Positions 1 through 11,750 of a stretch of 64,000 nucleotides of DNA are shown one piece after another; positions within the stretch are counted from its first letter, which is position 1; every line of letters begins with the position of its first letter. This stretch comes from Theristus sp. LFF4_11 (Eukaryota; Nematoda; Chromadorea; Monhysterida; Xyalidae). The DNA is taken from positions 1 through 64,000 of the forward strand of contig JASANC010003605.1 of the NCBI GenBank assembly GCA_030248135.1. Direction: 5' to 3'. The notes beneath the pieces were generated by a model. That model was not told the DNA's origin. It ran no database searches and saw nothing but the letters and a program-made list of their open reading frames with translations. The translations under genes and the position numbers were made by a program.

Positions 1-2324
1 TAACCAATCAAACAAGACCACAATTATTACTCAGAAAAAAGAGTAGCTTAGCGTCTGCACGCACGCACCCTGTTATACGCAGTCAAACCGCACACTCTCA
101 GCACGCACAGAGGCCACCGTCACAAAGCCCAAGCACGAGGCTTAAGTAGGCCATTACAGGACCCTACTCCCCCATACGGAGCGACCTCGCGACGATTTTC
201 TCCCTACGTAGCCGAGTGTCGGAATCCTACGCAACCACGAGAACATGCCAGAGGCCTGCACAAGCTCCTGAATAATACAAACAAAACGAAACACAAGGTT
301 ACCAAATTACACCCACATTTCAACCAAACAATCAATCTACCGGAAACATGAAACAAAACAAACTGTTAGAATCACTGTTGCCTGAAATCCTTGAAATTTA
401 CACAAACTTGAAACCTTAAACTGCAAACACGGAAAACCTAAAATTCAAGAACTGCAAAGACCCGAAAAAAATCAATACCATGAAACTACAAAACTGGAAA
501 ACTTGAAAACAATTACAACATATTTGATACAAAGCTAAACTACTTTTTTAATGCAACCCAACAAGTTTTTACCGCCCCTCTCGAAACAATCCAAACAACT
601 TCTGTACCGGGGGCCTCGCAACTTGACAAAACAAATCAAAATTACTGAAAATAATGAACTGCGTAACCAATTCAAAATTTTGTTTGACATTGACAAAACT
701 GTTACTGAAACGTGGCCAGTGATTTAAACGAACAAACCAAAAAGCGGAAACCCAAACGGCAAAATAAAACAAACAATTGAGATTTCTGAGACCCGAAGAA
801 ACATTGAAGAATACAAACAGGCTGAATTTAAAACTCAAGAAAATTTTACTGACTGAAAACACCTGAACTACCATTAAACCTGTTTACTCTTACCATACGA
901 ATAAATCACCATTTCAGTAGCTCGACAATTGAATTATTTATTGTTCCATTGCTGAAATGTTATTGTTCTGTTGAATTGCTGAATGAATTGCTGTTGAATT
1001 GCTGTTGAACAGTTGCAGTTGAAAATCGACGATCATCGATAACAGTCACCCTCTCCCCAGGATGAAAACGGGGGTTCCCGACGCTTCGAATCCACCACCG
1101 CCCCCTTTCAGCTTGCGACGACGCCGGCGCAACCACAACTGCTCAGTGTTTGCGAATTTGAACTCCATTATTTTTCGTCGCCATCCGCATCTCATCGCTC
1201 GTCCATCCATCCACCTCGATGACCAAAAGCCTCCATGCTCATGGCCTTCGTGCTCGACGCTCACAGACTCCAGTCGTCCATCCATCGTCGCCGATTTCAA
1301 GCCCTCCATGACCTCGTACTGCTGTTTTCCGACCTCAGATCGCTGCTCCTGCATCTGCAACCATTTAGTTTGATGCTGTCATGCAAATTCAGAATGCAGA
1401 ACCACACAACAGCAACCGTTCATCACAGAAGTCGATTGTAACATCTTCAGTTGTCGTCACTCCAATTCACCAACATCAGAATCAAGCAGACACGCGGTAT
1501 TTTTGCAGGGCTATGACTGGCCAGGTCGCACCACAGCAAACTTCCATGCGCTGCACAAGATGAAAAACTGCATTTTTGATGTCAGACAAATCGTTGGTCC
1601 TCAGGCCATCCACCATCACCGCCGCTTAAGTTGTCGCAAACCAAACTGGAGCTGGCGCTATACACTCGACAAAGTGACCACCGGTGGATTTAAAGCTGCC
1701 CACCACTCCATTGGCTCACTCCATTTAGTAGCGCGTCAGTGGATTTTACGTGCCCTGCTCAATATTGTCCTCCATGACAAAGCAGATCCATCCCCATCGT
1801 GCAGACGACAGCGCTCTAACACCTTTTGTCTCCTTTCCGTGCAACGACTGAACTGACGATCGTCACACTCAACGCACCATCCAGAAACAACTGCTGTTTT
1901 GCCGGCAAATTTGTGGCTCTCGAATTCTGAAGTGGGCAATTGTAATCGGCGTTTCAGTCATGCAGAAAATCTTCCGGACAGACAACTCTATTGCGTTGCG
2001 ACGTTTACTCTGTTGTTCCATAACTGTTGATGGTGTACGTAATCGAACAAAACATCAGATTCGCCGGCTGCTCCCAGGTGTTTCAGTCGCTCCAAACAAT
2101 TCCATTTACGCTTTTACTGCTGCTGCTGATTTTCGCCGCCAACTATCCAGAAATTGGCAAAAACGACATGGAACTTGGCAGCTGCTGGATATACCGACCA
2201 TCCAAGCCCAGTCAAACAAAACGATGAAGTAAGACGATAACAGCGGCTTCCATTGGCAGCAACGAAACAAAACAGTGGCTGTTGGTTTTCCAATCTTTCC
2301 TCGGTCTCTCGTTCCTCCTCCATC
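1..2324. other. left flank of retroelement, no gene recognised
   Basis: No ORF here matches a family I can name on either strand. The first kilobase is A-rich on the plus strand with loosely repeated AAACTTGAAA-like words. From about 1050 to 2300 the base composition is more balanced and short ORFs occur in several frames. It lies downstream of the Gag-type ORF in that ORF's sense, so it could be remnant retroelement. I see no reverse transcriptase, RNase H or integrase core motif and no copy of the putative LTR end found near 5118. Confidence 0.4.
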
Positions 2325-4958
2325 TCAAGCCCTTCGCACCACGACACCACCGCTTGCATCAAAGTCACCAGCGATCTTTCTTGGCACCGCCGAATACACA
2401 GCTGCTCGTTTCGGACAAAACAGCAACGTGTGGCCAAGATCTTTGCAACTGAAGCATCGCCGTTCACGCACACGAACATCGTCTTCCTGACGTTTCGCTG
2501 TTAGACTGGCGCTCTTCTGCAGCTTGCCACAATCGTCCGCTTTGTTTGTAACAAATCGCAACAAGTTTCGGCCGTCGTCATCCATTTCGTCTTCATCAGT
2601 GGAGCTGTCGGTCGTTTCGTCTTCATCGCTGGAGCTGTCGGTCGTGCGAGTTGCCAAGCCATTGAGCCGATGCACAGAAGCAGCAGTCTCGGTCAGTTCT
2701 AGTTGGTCCTCTGCGTCACTGCTTTCGATCGCCTGATCTTCCACTGACAGCGATTCCATCGATGCTTCACGTGTTGGCACTTTAGCCGGCGTTTCCGCAA
2801 GCACGTAACGTTGCTCGGCCTCGTTGTAACGCATCTCGGTCGACCATGCTGCACTTGAATCCTTCAGCTCTGGTGCCACGCTTCGCAGTTTTTCTTTTCG
2901 CACCCAGATCGAATCCATCTCACAGCCATCAGATCGCATCACTTCCACCCATTTGTGCGTCGGTTCTTCAGCGAGCACTACAAACGGACCAAGCGAACAT
3001 CCTTCGAACTGAAACGGCCTGCTCAACGCTGCTTCAGCGCCATACACAAACACTCGTTGACCTTCGAAGCGGCTTCCGGCTTTGTCCATCCGCTGCCAAG
3101 TTGGTACACAACCATGTTCCATCGAAGACAGACGTTCGCCATCAAGCTGTTGTCGTGGTGATAGTTGCCGTTTCAACACCTCCATCGTGCACTCCATTGC
3201 CTCCGCTTTCGACATGCCCTCTGCAACCAGTAGCTTCAGCATCTTTCCAGCCAAACGACTGTCGCTGTTCGGCAACTCGGCGTGCTGTTGATCTTCCGGC
3301 AGCAAATACGGCACCTCGTCCACTTCAACTGGCGGCGCACAGCAAGCATCAGCACATCCAGCGCTCCACACGCTCTCCATCGGCCTGCCAAACACCAGAT
3401 GCTCGCAGTCGTTCTCTTTCCCCGTTGGCAACACGTAGAAGTCAGCGTGCGTGTTTTTGTTTCCAGATCTTGCCCACAATCTCGTTCGTCCACTGAATCG
3501 AATGCTCGCACCTCCGAGTAGACTAACTCCGACAACATTGCATTTCTGGATCTTCGGTCGCTTCCCTGTTGTCGCTCGGATACGATCGAGCAAGGCGGCT
3601 GGCACGACATTCACTTCTGCACCCGAATCACGCAGCGCACGGCATCTCACCCCGTTCAGTTCGACCGACAGATACGGCAACGTGTTGGTGTGCGGCTTCT
3701 GATGTTTGATTTGAAGCAGACCAATCGTCACATTTTGTAGCTGCGAATTCACGGCGTTCAGTGTTGTGCATTGACGGAACGTGTGACCAGGTTCGTTGCA
3801 CGCGTAGCATCTTATATCGGCTGCGTTTCGTCCTTCTCCACGATAGATGCCATGCTGCGGTCCCATGGTTCGATTCACACGTGCGCCCCATCTGTTGCTC
3901 GGCTGCGGTTGGTGGTTGAAAGCGTTGGTCGTTGTTTCCATCGCTTCCCCGTTTTTCAGGAACGTCTGAATCGCTCCAATGGCCTGAACCATTCCTTCGA
4001 GATCGTCAGTGTCCACCTCTTTGAAGACCAACCAATTTCGCAGCTTTGCCGGCAGACAGTTGTACAGCTGATGTGCCAATCGAAGATCACGATTCTCCTT
4101 CGTCTCTGTTGCGAGCATTGGTGCCATCATTCGATTCAGTTCGTTCACTGTCTCCTTCGGGTCGGCGTCCATCGCCATCTCGAACATTCGCAGCTCCTCG
4201 AGCCTCCTGGCCTTCGCTAGCTTCTCGCCGAACATGACACCCAACACCTTTACGGCTTCCTTGAACGATGCTCGCTGATCGACATTCAGAGTGTCGAACG
4301 ACAACCTCGACTTGGCTGACATCAAGTACTTCAGAACTATTGCTTTTTCGTCGTCCTTACTGATGCCGTTGTCGTGACAGGCGTCCTCCAAGCGCTCCAC
4401 GAATCGCCACCATGATTCCGCTCCCCAGTCGTACTTGTCGAACACTTTCGCCAGCTTCTGTGCTTTACCGGCCACGACCTCACGCCTTTTTGCCGTCATC
4501 GGTGCCTCTTCGTCGGACGACTCCTCCGTCGAACTCACTCGACGTTCGATCACTTTTCGCGGTCTTCCCCTCGTTTTTGTTGGTCCTCGCACCGCGCATG
4601 TCCTTTGGGCTCGCGACCCTCCATGGCCATTGCCCTCGTCGTCGCTCGTTTCCAAAACCACCGATGTCGTCTCACTCGGCGTGACCAACGTCACCTTTTT
4701 GGTCGTTTTCGGCGTCACACTTTGTCCAGCTCCACTCGACACTGCTCGTGCACTGCTGCGTGTCATTACTCCTCCTCTCCCGTGCGCTGGCCCTCCATGG
4801 CCTCGTGGCGCTGGCCCTCCATGGCCTCGTTTTCGGTTGTCGTCGGTCTCCTCGGATCTCCTTTGGGCTCGCGACCCTCCATGGCCATTGCCCTCGTTGT
4901 CACTTGCGTCGCCGTCCATCTCACTCTCGTCCATCATTTCGCGCTCGAGCACCGGCAT
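2325..4958 (-). CDS. LTR-retrotransposon Gag-protease polyprotein, internally deleted
   Basis: An uninterrupted 877-residue ORF. The N-terminus (about 1-110) is low complexity, with repeated GNGHGGSRAQR-type and GHGGPA segments. Residues about 155-330 resemble a retrotransposon Gag capsid region. A CCHC zinc knuckle (CYACNEPGHTFRQC) follows near residue 375. A retropepsin-like aspartic protease comes next, with the active-site triad in RDSGAEVNVVPA near 435 and a later VFGRP. Near 640-710 a segment reading GQRVFVY...GPFVVL...IWVRKEKLRSV looks like the SH3-like C-terminal tail of a retroviral-type integrase. A second knuckle (CFSCKDLGHTLLFC) sits near the C-terminus. Reverse transcriptase, RNase H and the integrase core are absent, so the frame appears to be an in-frame internal deletion that stayed open. 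A non-autonomous Gag element is the best explanation; a domesticated Gag-derived gene is the alternative. The start is the first ATG after the leader. Confidence 0.8.
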   Translation of the reverse strand: MPVLEREMMDESEMDGDASDNEGNGHGGSRAQRRSEETDDNRKRGHGGPAPRGHGGPAHGRGGVMTRSSARAVSSGAGQSVTPKTTKKVTLVTPSETTSVVLETSDDEGNGHGGSRAQRTCAVRGPTKTRGRPRKVIERRVSSTEESSDEEAPMTAKRREVVAGKAQKLAKVFDKYDWGAESWWRFVERLEDACHDNGISKDDEKAIVLKYLMSAKSRLSFDTLNVDQRASFKEAVKVLGVMFGEKLAKARRLEELRMFEMAMDADPKETVNELNRMMAPMLATETKENRDLRLAHQLYNCLPAKLRNWLVFKEVDTDDLEGMVQAIGAIQTFLKNGEAMETTTNAFNHQPQPSNRWGARVNRTMGPQHGIYRGEGRNAADIRCYACNEPGHTFRQCTTLNAVNSQLQNVTIGLLQIKHQKPHTNTLPYLSVELNGVRCRALRDSGAEVNVVPAALLDRIRATTGKRPKIQKCNVVGVSLLGGASIRFSGRTRLWARSGNKNTHADFYVLPTGKENDCEHLVFGRPMESVWSAGCADACCAPPVEVDEVPYLLPEDQQHAELPNSDSRLAGKMLKLLVAEGMSKAEAMECTMEVLKRQLSPRQQLDGERLSSMEHGCVPTWQRMDKAGSRFEGQRVFVYGAEAALSRPFQFEGCSLGPFVVLAEEPTHKWVEVMRSDGCEMDSIWVRKEKLRSVAPELKDSSAAWSTEMRYNEAEQRYVLAETPAKVPTREASMESLSVEDQAIESSDAEDQLELTETAASVHRLNGLATRTTDSSSDEDETTDSSTDEDEMDDDGRNLLRFVTNKADDCGKLQKSASLTAKRQEDDVRVRERRCFSCKDLGHTLLFCPKRAAVYSAVPRKIAGDFDASGGVVVRRA

Positions 4959-5100
4959 TGTTGATCGATCCCGACGCTTCGATTGACAGAAGTTGATCGC
5001 AGGAGCTCCAAGCTAACCGCGGTCCTCCATGACCATTCGAGCGGTGCAAGGGCTCAACTGTTTGGACGCTCCACTCCTCGTCGCGCACGCAACCGATGAA

Positions 5101-5119
5101 TTCGGCGGGACCTCCACTG
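5101..5119 (-). promoter_or_regulatory. possible primer-binding site and LTR edge
   Basis: In the sense of the Gag ORF, a CA dinucleotide (5119-5118) is followed after one base by TGGAGGTCCCGCCGAA (5116-5101), about 140 bases before the Gag ATG. TGG right after a CA-ending LTR is the usual layout of a tRNA primer-binding site. I did not find the matching second LTR at the low-coordinate side, so this is tentative. Confidence 0.3.
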
Positions 5120-5204
5120 AAATGGACCTCCTTAGATGTAATGGTCACTCTAGACTGCCGAAACAATCCGAGCGGTTGTGTTTGAAGACGTGTGCGTGAC
5201 AAGG

Positions 5205-5228
5205 ATGTATGCGTGTGTGTGTGTGTCT
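5205..5228. repeat. TG dinucleotide microsatellite
   Basis: A short run of TG dinucleotides in the leader region upstream of the retroelement ORF. Confidence 0.8.
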
Positions 5229-5581
5229 CACAATTAAATATCAATTTCTTTTGTCGTTATTGTTATTCAACTCGTCGATAAAACGGCCAGTCCTCTTTTT
5301 CTCTTTTACTTCGTTAATCCGGTCAGTTCACTTTTTAGTACGAAACAATGAAGTGGTTAACAAAACGGGACCTGGATAAAACGAAACGAACAAACAATAA
5401 AACTGGTGGACTGGGCAAATAAAACACGCTCCCAGCCCTTATAACACGACAAACACCGTAACCCAACAACCTGCATACACAAAAAGGTACACAAAAAGGC
5501 GGCTGCTTAAACGTGCCATTACACAGGTTTAAACAAATATACTGTAACAGAGACGTGAATGAGGTCACCAAAACACATATT
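5229..5581. other. intergenic, no gene seen
   Basis: AT-rich sequence between the retroelement and the left foldback arm. The minus-strand ORF here has no recognisable motif. It may contain the LTR of the adjacent element. Confidence 0.35.
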
Positions 5582-5889
5582 ATCATGCGGATGCGCGAGC
5601 GAGCGTCAGCGAGCGGACAGCGCATCACGCATTATATGAGCCGTTATCCTCTCGCGCGCGTTTTTCAAATTTGCTCGCTTCCTCCAGCGAGCATAGTATA
5701 AGCCACAAACTTGGTTCTGTGCACACGAAACGAACACCCAAAGTTGTGCTTGGAGCCGCGAAAAATTTTTTATCCGACTACTTTTCATACGCTGTAGACA
5801 CGAAAAACCTATTCTGAAAACAGTGTTACTTATTTTTCTATCTCTTTTTTTTTCCGGTATGTCATCAACATGTGTTCGCGCTTTCAGTT

Positions 5890-6420
5890 TTTACCTGCGA
5901 CACGTTCACAGTCTAGCAAGAATGTTTCCTGGGGTAATTTCATCCGTAGATTTGGAAAAATGGGTTAATTTTTTGCCCCGACCACTTTTTTGGGTAAAAA
6001 TTTGGGCATTTTTAAAAGTTCGCAGCGTTTTCACCGGGTTTCAAGTGTTCGCCCTTTCAATTTTTAGCTGGGACACTTTCACAGTTGAAGAAAAATGTTT
6101 CCTAGGGTAATTTCATCCGTAGATTTGGAAAAATGAGTTAATTTTTTGCCCCGACCCCTTTTTTGGGGTAAAAATTGGGCTTTTTTGAAAGTTCGCAGGG
6201 TTGTCACCTGGTTTTAAGTGTTCGCCCTTTCAATTTTTAGCTGGGACACTTTCACAGTTGAACAAGAATTTTTCCTCGGGTAAATTCATCCGTAGATTCT
6301 GAAAATTTAGTTTATTTTTTGCCCGGGCATTTTTTGGGTCAAAATTGTGCATTTTTTGAAAATTCGTAGCATTTTGACTGGGTATCATTTTTTCAGTCTT
6401 ACAAATTTTGTCTGAGCTAC
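5890..6420. repeat. about 115-bp tandem repeats, left arm
   Basis: Three to four imperfect units share words such as GTGTTCGCCCTTTCAATTTT, a GGGACACTTTCACAGTTGAA core and TTTTTTGCCCCGACC. The same units occur inverted at about 14870-15430 in the right arm. Confidence 0.75.
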
Positions 6421-6439
6421 GAAAAATAGCAGAAATGTT

Positions 6440-7190
6440 TAGTCCGTAGGAATTCAATACGCTTATCACGGATTTTGGGATAGTTTTCTTACGTGAGCAA
6501 CTCTAGATGCTGAATCGTGACGATTTCGGGCGAATCGGCCGTGGAAGTTGGCGAAATCGGTCCAGAAACGAAAAACAAGAAAAGGGTGTTTTCCAGGGTA
6601 ATTCAATGCGCTGATCACGAATTTTGGGTTAGTTTTCTTACGCGAGCAACTCTAGATGCTGAATCGTGACGATTTCGGGCGAATCGGCCGTGGAAATTGG
6701 CGAAATCGGTCCAGAAACGAAAAACAAGAAAAGGGTGTTTTCCAGGGTAATTCAATCCGCTGATCACGAATTTTGGGTTAGTTTTCTTACGTGAGCAACT
6801 TTAGATACTGAATCGTGACGATTTCGGGCGAATCGGCCGTGGAAATTGGCGAAATCGGTCCAGAAATGAAAAACGAGAAAACGGTTTTTCCAGGGTAATT
6901 CAATGTGCTGATCACGGATTTTGGGTTAGTTTTCTTGTATGAGCAACTCTAGATACTGAATCGTGACGATTTATGGTGAATCGGCCGTGGAATTTAGCGA
7001 AACCGGTCTAGAAATGAAAAACAAGAAAACGGTGTTTTCCATGGTAATTCATTACGCCGATCACGGCTTTTGGGTCAGTTTTTCTGATGAGCGATTCTAG
7101 GTACTGAATCGTGACGATTTTGGGGAATCGGCCGTAGAAATGGGATAGGAGAAATCGGCCTAAAAAACGAAAAATGAAAAACCTGAGTTG
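6440..7190. repeat. about 148-bp tandem repeats, left arm (about 5 units)
   Basis: About five diverged units each carry GAATCGTGACGATTTCGGGC, GAATCGGCCGTGGAA, a GAAATCGGTCCAGAAA core and TTTTCCAGGGTAATTCAAT. They are the reverse complement of the array in the right arm. Divergence increases toward the inner edge. Confidence 0.8.
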
Positions 7191-7268
7191 TCCGGGGTTT
7201 AGAAGAATGTGTGACCAACGAGTTGTGATTTTGGTCCGACCTTCGGGGCTTATGTAAAAGTCAGAATA

Positions 7269-8274
7269 TTATCTAAAAATGCGTGAGACGCATATAAAAG
7301 GAGGAATATGGCCTTGTGTAAGCAGTGAAAGACTTGGCTCGACAACGCTTTTCAAGTCTCTGATGTGGTACACACGAATACAAGTACATAAGGGTCATAT
7401 TTTTGCGCCGCGTTTGTTTGTTTTTTTTGAAGCACGCCCCCCACCGATTCCGGAAACCCGAAGGTACCAAACTCCGGTGGGATTGGGGAATGGACGGCTC
7501 ACCATCCCGTGGAACCAATACCCTCAGCATGTGAGGGGGGCAGCCTCTAAGCCCCGCTCTGTCCTGGGGGCACCAGTGATCTTAGCCCGATTTCGGTTTC
7601 GGTGGCCTGCGGTCGCTATATCCCCGGAGGGCAGCGAATCCGAAAGTTTTCGTTTTCGTTTTCGTTTTGCTGAAAAGCGTAAAACTTTGAAGTTATTTTT
7701 TAATTGTTTTCTTCGATTTAATCTAAAATCACGCCATGTGCGAAATTCTGTAAATTCTGTGCAAAAACAGAAAAATTAGAGATTGCAAAACATTGTTGCA
7801 TGTAGCTTTTTCGTTGTTGTTAACGTACGCACCGCTGTGTACACACCAGCACCAGTGCAAAAAGTGTTGTCTTCCGTTGATTTTCACCCTTTTTTTACCA
7901 AACTCTTGTGACAGGATGAACCGGTGAGCCATTGCCTTTGCCACATAAGGAGACCTTGCGTTCCCCAATGGCTCTGCGATACACTTTGTGCAAACCAGTG
8001 TCAGCGATCTAAAGTCTGATGGTTATTTTAGTGGTTTTAGTGGTCGCTAAATGCTAGAAATAAAGCAAATGTGAAAGTTTATTTGTCTACAATGTACGAG
8101 GGTTGCCACTTGCAACGGAAATAAAGAATAAACGGCGCAAAAATATGACTCTTATGTACTTGTATCCGTGTGTACCACATCAGAGACTTGAAAAGCGTTG
8201 TCGAGCCAAGTCTTTCACTGCTTACACAAGGCCATATTCCTCCTTTTATATGCGTCTCACGCATTTTTAGATAA
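7269..8274. mobile_element. TA-flanked MITE, left-arm copy, with internal insertion
   Basis: The terminal inverted repeat begins TTATCTAAAAATGCGTGAGA at 7269 and returns inverted, ending at 8274, with TA on both sides. The TIRs extend about 140 bp and include a CTTGTGTAAGCAGTGAAAGA segment. Compared with the copy at 12188-12959 it holds about 235 extra bases (about 7423-7655). No ORF is long enough for a transposase. Confidence 0.8.
7423..7660. mobile_element. GC-rich insertion with TTTTCG tail, retroposon-like
   Basis: This GC-rich stretch is missing from the sister MITE at 12188-12959. It ends in a short run of TTTTCG units. A 3' simple-repeat tail suggests a SINE- or LINE-derived retroposon. 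I cannot identify a tRNA-like head or a clear target duplication. Confidence 0.4.
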
Positions 8275-8279
8275 TATAG

Positions 8280-9040
8280 TATGGCCGAATAAATGAGGAG
8301 GGGGGGAGGGGGTTTTTAAAAAAAACTAGGAGAAAAAATAGCGCGGATAATCCGTTAAATAAAAAAAACGCGTCAAACTTTGGCACACAATTTGATTTCT
8401 GAACGTCTTTTTTCTTACATTCAAAATTCGCGCGCTCCTTCAACCCTGAAAAAAGCTGCCATGTTTAATCGGCCATACCGTATGTCATGGCACATTGTCG
8501 AACACAAAATTAACCAGCCCCGTTTTTTAGGTGCGTGTCTTCATTGCATGGTATGTTGGACGGTCACATTCAATCAAATCGTACAAAATAAAAGTTCAAT
8601 ACGTTTTTCATTAACTGCAAAGCCGTATTATGGACATCCGTTCTGCATCCCGGTTGGGCAATCAGCTATGTTTTTTTCAGTGAACGGGTTAAAATTGTGA
8701 ATATGCAAAATTCCGAAACAAAGTAATGCAACGCACCGTATGAAGGCAAACCGACAGCCACGTGTGCACACCGACAAACTGCGCCCATTCTGCAACGAAA
8801 GTCGTTTACGGCTCGAGAATTTTTTTTGTCAAAGTAGATCAATTTTTTAAGTTCTGCGACAGAATGCCTGTGCAGACGTGAAAAGAAAACTAGTTTCAAT
8901 CTTTATGTGGCAATTCAAAGTCGCCTAAGTGATTCGGCCGTACGTGGGAACTCGGATTACTTTACCAATTTTGAATTCCCGCGTCCTGCATGCAACTGTT
9001 TACCTATCCATGGGAGCATTGAGTTGCGGGACCAAAATAA
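8280..9040. repeat. dispersed repeat related to 19495-19930 and 48730-48985
   Basis: Segments 8283-8500 match 19560-19820 in reverse complement, including CCGAATAAATGAGG and a CGCGCGAATTTTGAATG-type core. Segment 8890-9040 matches 19495-19530 plus 19830-19925 in direct orientation (TTTCAATCTTTATGTG, TTTGAATTCCCGCGTC). A further copy is at 48730-48985 with its 3' part at 49445-49530. The family is shuffled and has no coding capacity that I recognise. Confidence 0.6.
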
Positions 9041-9121
9041 AAGATCATAGATTGCCAGTGCTTGCAATGCACAGAGTACAATTAAAGTTTTTGTGCACAT
9101 ATAAATAGAAGTTTACCGTAC

Positions 9122-10271
9122 CCCAGGTGAGTGCCGGAATCCGCTGACAAAATTCGTTCAAGTTCGGATTCAACCGAAAATACACGATGTAGACGAGGTA
9201 TGACGTCATGGTGCCAACGTCACACACCGCAACCGCAGCCATGATCAGGTTGACCACAGCGCGACGCATCTGCTTGCTCACGAGTATTCTGCAAACGCTC
9301 GTTCATACTGACGTGTGTGTTTACGGCACGGCACAGCACCTCACGTCTTGTCTGGTTTCGTGTTTTAACAACATTCACCGTTCAAACAGGCGCATCTATG
9401 TCTGTACGTCACGTCACGTCACGTACGTCACGTCACGTCACGTCACGTCACGTCACGTCACGTCACGTCACGTCGCGTCACGTAACGTCACGTCACGTCA
9501 CGTTGCGTCACGTCACGTAACGTAACGTCACGTCGCGTCACGTCACGTCACGTCACGTCGCGTCACGTCACGTCGCGTCACGTCACGTCACGTCAGGTCA
9601 GGTCACGTCACGTCATGTCAGGTCACGTCACGTCACAATGCGTCACGTCACGTCAAAATGCGTCACGTCACGTCACGTCACAAAATGCGTCACGTCACGT
9701 CACGTCACGTCACAATGCGTCACGTCACGTCACGTCACGTCACAATGCGTCACGTCACGTCACGTCACGTCACAATGCGTCACGTCTCGTCGTCACGTCA
9801 TGTCACGAGTTATTGCAAACCACATCATTCCGTCCAGGGAGACGTGCGTCTGCATACGTCAGTATGAAAGGCTTAGTTAATTGTGGCCGAACTTTGTGAC
9901 CGAGACCACCTTGGTCTAGTAACTGCACTGCACGTGACTGCGCAACGCTCACTTTAGGGCAGCAAGTTTGTCCCAGACACCGTTGCACGGGTATGAGTGC
10001 CTCTAATATTCCATAATTCTCTCCATTGTGAAGAACAAGAAAAGCTTTAACAAAATGTTTTTTGTGTCTTTGTGGCATTTGTGTGTTCGTTGATCACTGA
10101 CCGAATGTGCACGATGTTGGCGACGACACCAAACGTGCAGATGGCCGCTGCGACGCGCGCGTGCACCGCCGAGTCGTACGGAAAGCCGGTCACTGCTGAC
10201 AGAAGCGACGACGCGTTGGGAGGAGATCGCTCGAACAAATCAGCGTCCCTCGGGCAAAGTGTTTTCGGCAT
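9122..10271 (-). CDS. peptide GPCR fragment, DMSR/sex-peptide-receptor-like, first two coding exons
   Basis: Two exons join cleanly: 10271-10102 (ends in phase 2, donor GTCAGT) and 9288-9122 (acceptor TTTGCAG, ends in phase 1, donor GTACGG). They encode about 112 residues. After an N-terminus with one NAS glycosylation sequon comes TM1 (VHARVAAAICTFGVVANIVH), then a short loop (RILVSKQMRRAVVN) and TM2 (LIMAAVAVCDVGTMTSYLVY). The extracellular loop follows, with a Cys in the usual TM3-disulfide region and PALTWG. This order and spacing is typical of invertebrate myosuppressin / sex-peptide receptor-like rhodopsin-family GPCRs. TM3-TM7 were not found on the minus strand down to position 1. They are outside the window or were never part of this copy. 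The two exons lie between the foldback arms, so this may be a captured gene fragment. Confidence 0.6.
9405..9800. repeat. CGTCA pentanucleotide tandem array
   Basis: About 400 bp of CGTCA units with variants (CGTCG, CGTAA, CGTCACAATG), in the intron between the two GPCR exons. From about 9640 a higher-order block of several CGTCA units plus CAATG repeats five or more times. The ORFs across it are artefacts of the repeat. A short tract of the same pentamer (inverted) occurs at 48656-48702. Confidence 0.9.
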
Positions 10272-11750
10272 GGTTCTCGTGTGTTTCCAATATTATACAG
10301 CTATATGGTTTAACAATGTTTGAAAATTATCTTCACTGTTGATCTTGAAAACTGATCAAAGGCAGCGACTTGAAAAAACATTGAAAAAATGTGTGTATTG
10401 TGTGTGCATTTGAAAAAACGACAAAAATAGCCATTCAGGTGTGTACGTGCAAGAACGTTACGCAATTTCTCGAAGACTGGATGAATACAGATCATTATAA
10501 ATCCCAGAACAGAAACACACGACAACAGAGAAAACTCGACATCCGTGTTTAGACAATTCAAGAAAAAGCTCGAAGGAAAGCTAGTTGAAAGCTAATGGAC
10601 ATGCACCAACCTCAACGCGGTTTTGGAACGACACATCAAAAACATGCAATTTTGTTGCCCTTCAATTAGCGATAAAAAGAGAATGGATCGTGGCGCCGTA
10701 TTTCAAAATTATATACATAGAAAGCTAGCATTTCATGTACAGTACACATCAGTGTTGGAAATCTGGCGTTGGCCATCGAACTGGCGTTAGTGCAATGTAA
10801 TTGAAAAAAAAACAGATAAACGGTTGTTTTTCTGAACTGACGAGCAGAAGGGCGTCTCTCAGGAGCACTGAGATTTTGAAACTTTGGTCGCTTCTTATGG
10901 CTCACCACAGGCTTGACAGTTGCATGACGGTATGAATTTTGTTGCGGATAGATTGGATCAAGTGTCACGGTATTTCAAAAGTTTTTTTTCACGTGTTACT
11001 CTGACGTTTTTTCAAGCGAAAACAAGTTTTTTGCAACTCCAGCTGATGTTATTTTTTGTGTATTTTTACGCTATTTTAACACCAGGCTTTTTCGCAGGTT
11101 TATGCATTCATACGGTTAACTTTGTTTGTTTTGCGTCTAATTGGCATGCGCTAGAAACAGCATTTGAGAACATGGACATTGGATCATTTTCTCCAGAACG
11201 CTACAAGTGGTTCACCTGCCGCAAAGACCAAAACAGATAAATTTTTTGTTGATTTTCAGTTGAGCAACGGTGGGTAAAATTGAGCAAATGAACATTTGTG
11301 GTTAACAGTGACGTCTTCAAAGACACAGGTAAATCAAAAACTATAGAAAAGTGTTTTCTCGCCGCGTCAGAAAATAAAAGTAAAAAGTAAAAAAGAACAG
11401 CCGCTTTTAAGTGCCGTTATAGAGGTAAACGGATTGTGCCAATTCGATGCAGTCCAAATGAAAAATGTGTTTGGCGTTTACTGCTGTATGCCTTTGTCAC
11501 TGACAAATAACATACAATCTCGTCTGACAAATGGTACCCAAGGAACATAGTACGACGTTCTACATTATGCTTTTACCTGGATAGGTATGATATTTGCGAG
11601 CCGCAATATCGCTGATTAATTACATGGAAAACAATAACAATAATGCATTACAATTACAAAGTATCAAGAGGCATTCCACAGAGCACTTCAAACCGCCTTG
11701 TTAAAAATGGCAACAAAAGCATAAAACTAGTGTTTTGAAAACGCTAGATA
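10272..11750. other. intergenic upstream of GPCR fragment
   Basis: No exon of a known family seen. A plus-strand ORF at 10920-11240 (106 codons, ATG at 10924, one hydrophobic stretch) has no recognisable motif and no supporting context. The 5' UTR and promoter of the GPCR fragment would lie here if it is expressed. Confidence 0.35.

Noticed and set aside
2846..3496. 216-codon plus-strand ORF
   Set aside because: Antisense shadow of the Gag-protease ORF, which carries real motifs on the minus strand.
9208..9899. Ser/Arg/His/Val repeat ORFs (SRHVTSRHVT)
   Set aside because: Product of the CGTCA pentamer, open in several frames at once.
10920..11240. 106-codon ORF as a membrane protein gene
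   Set aside because: One hydrophobic stretch and no motif, family match or splice context; chance ORF is as likely.
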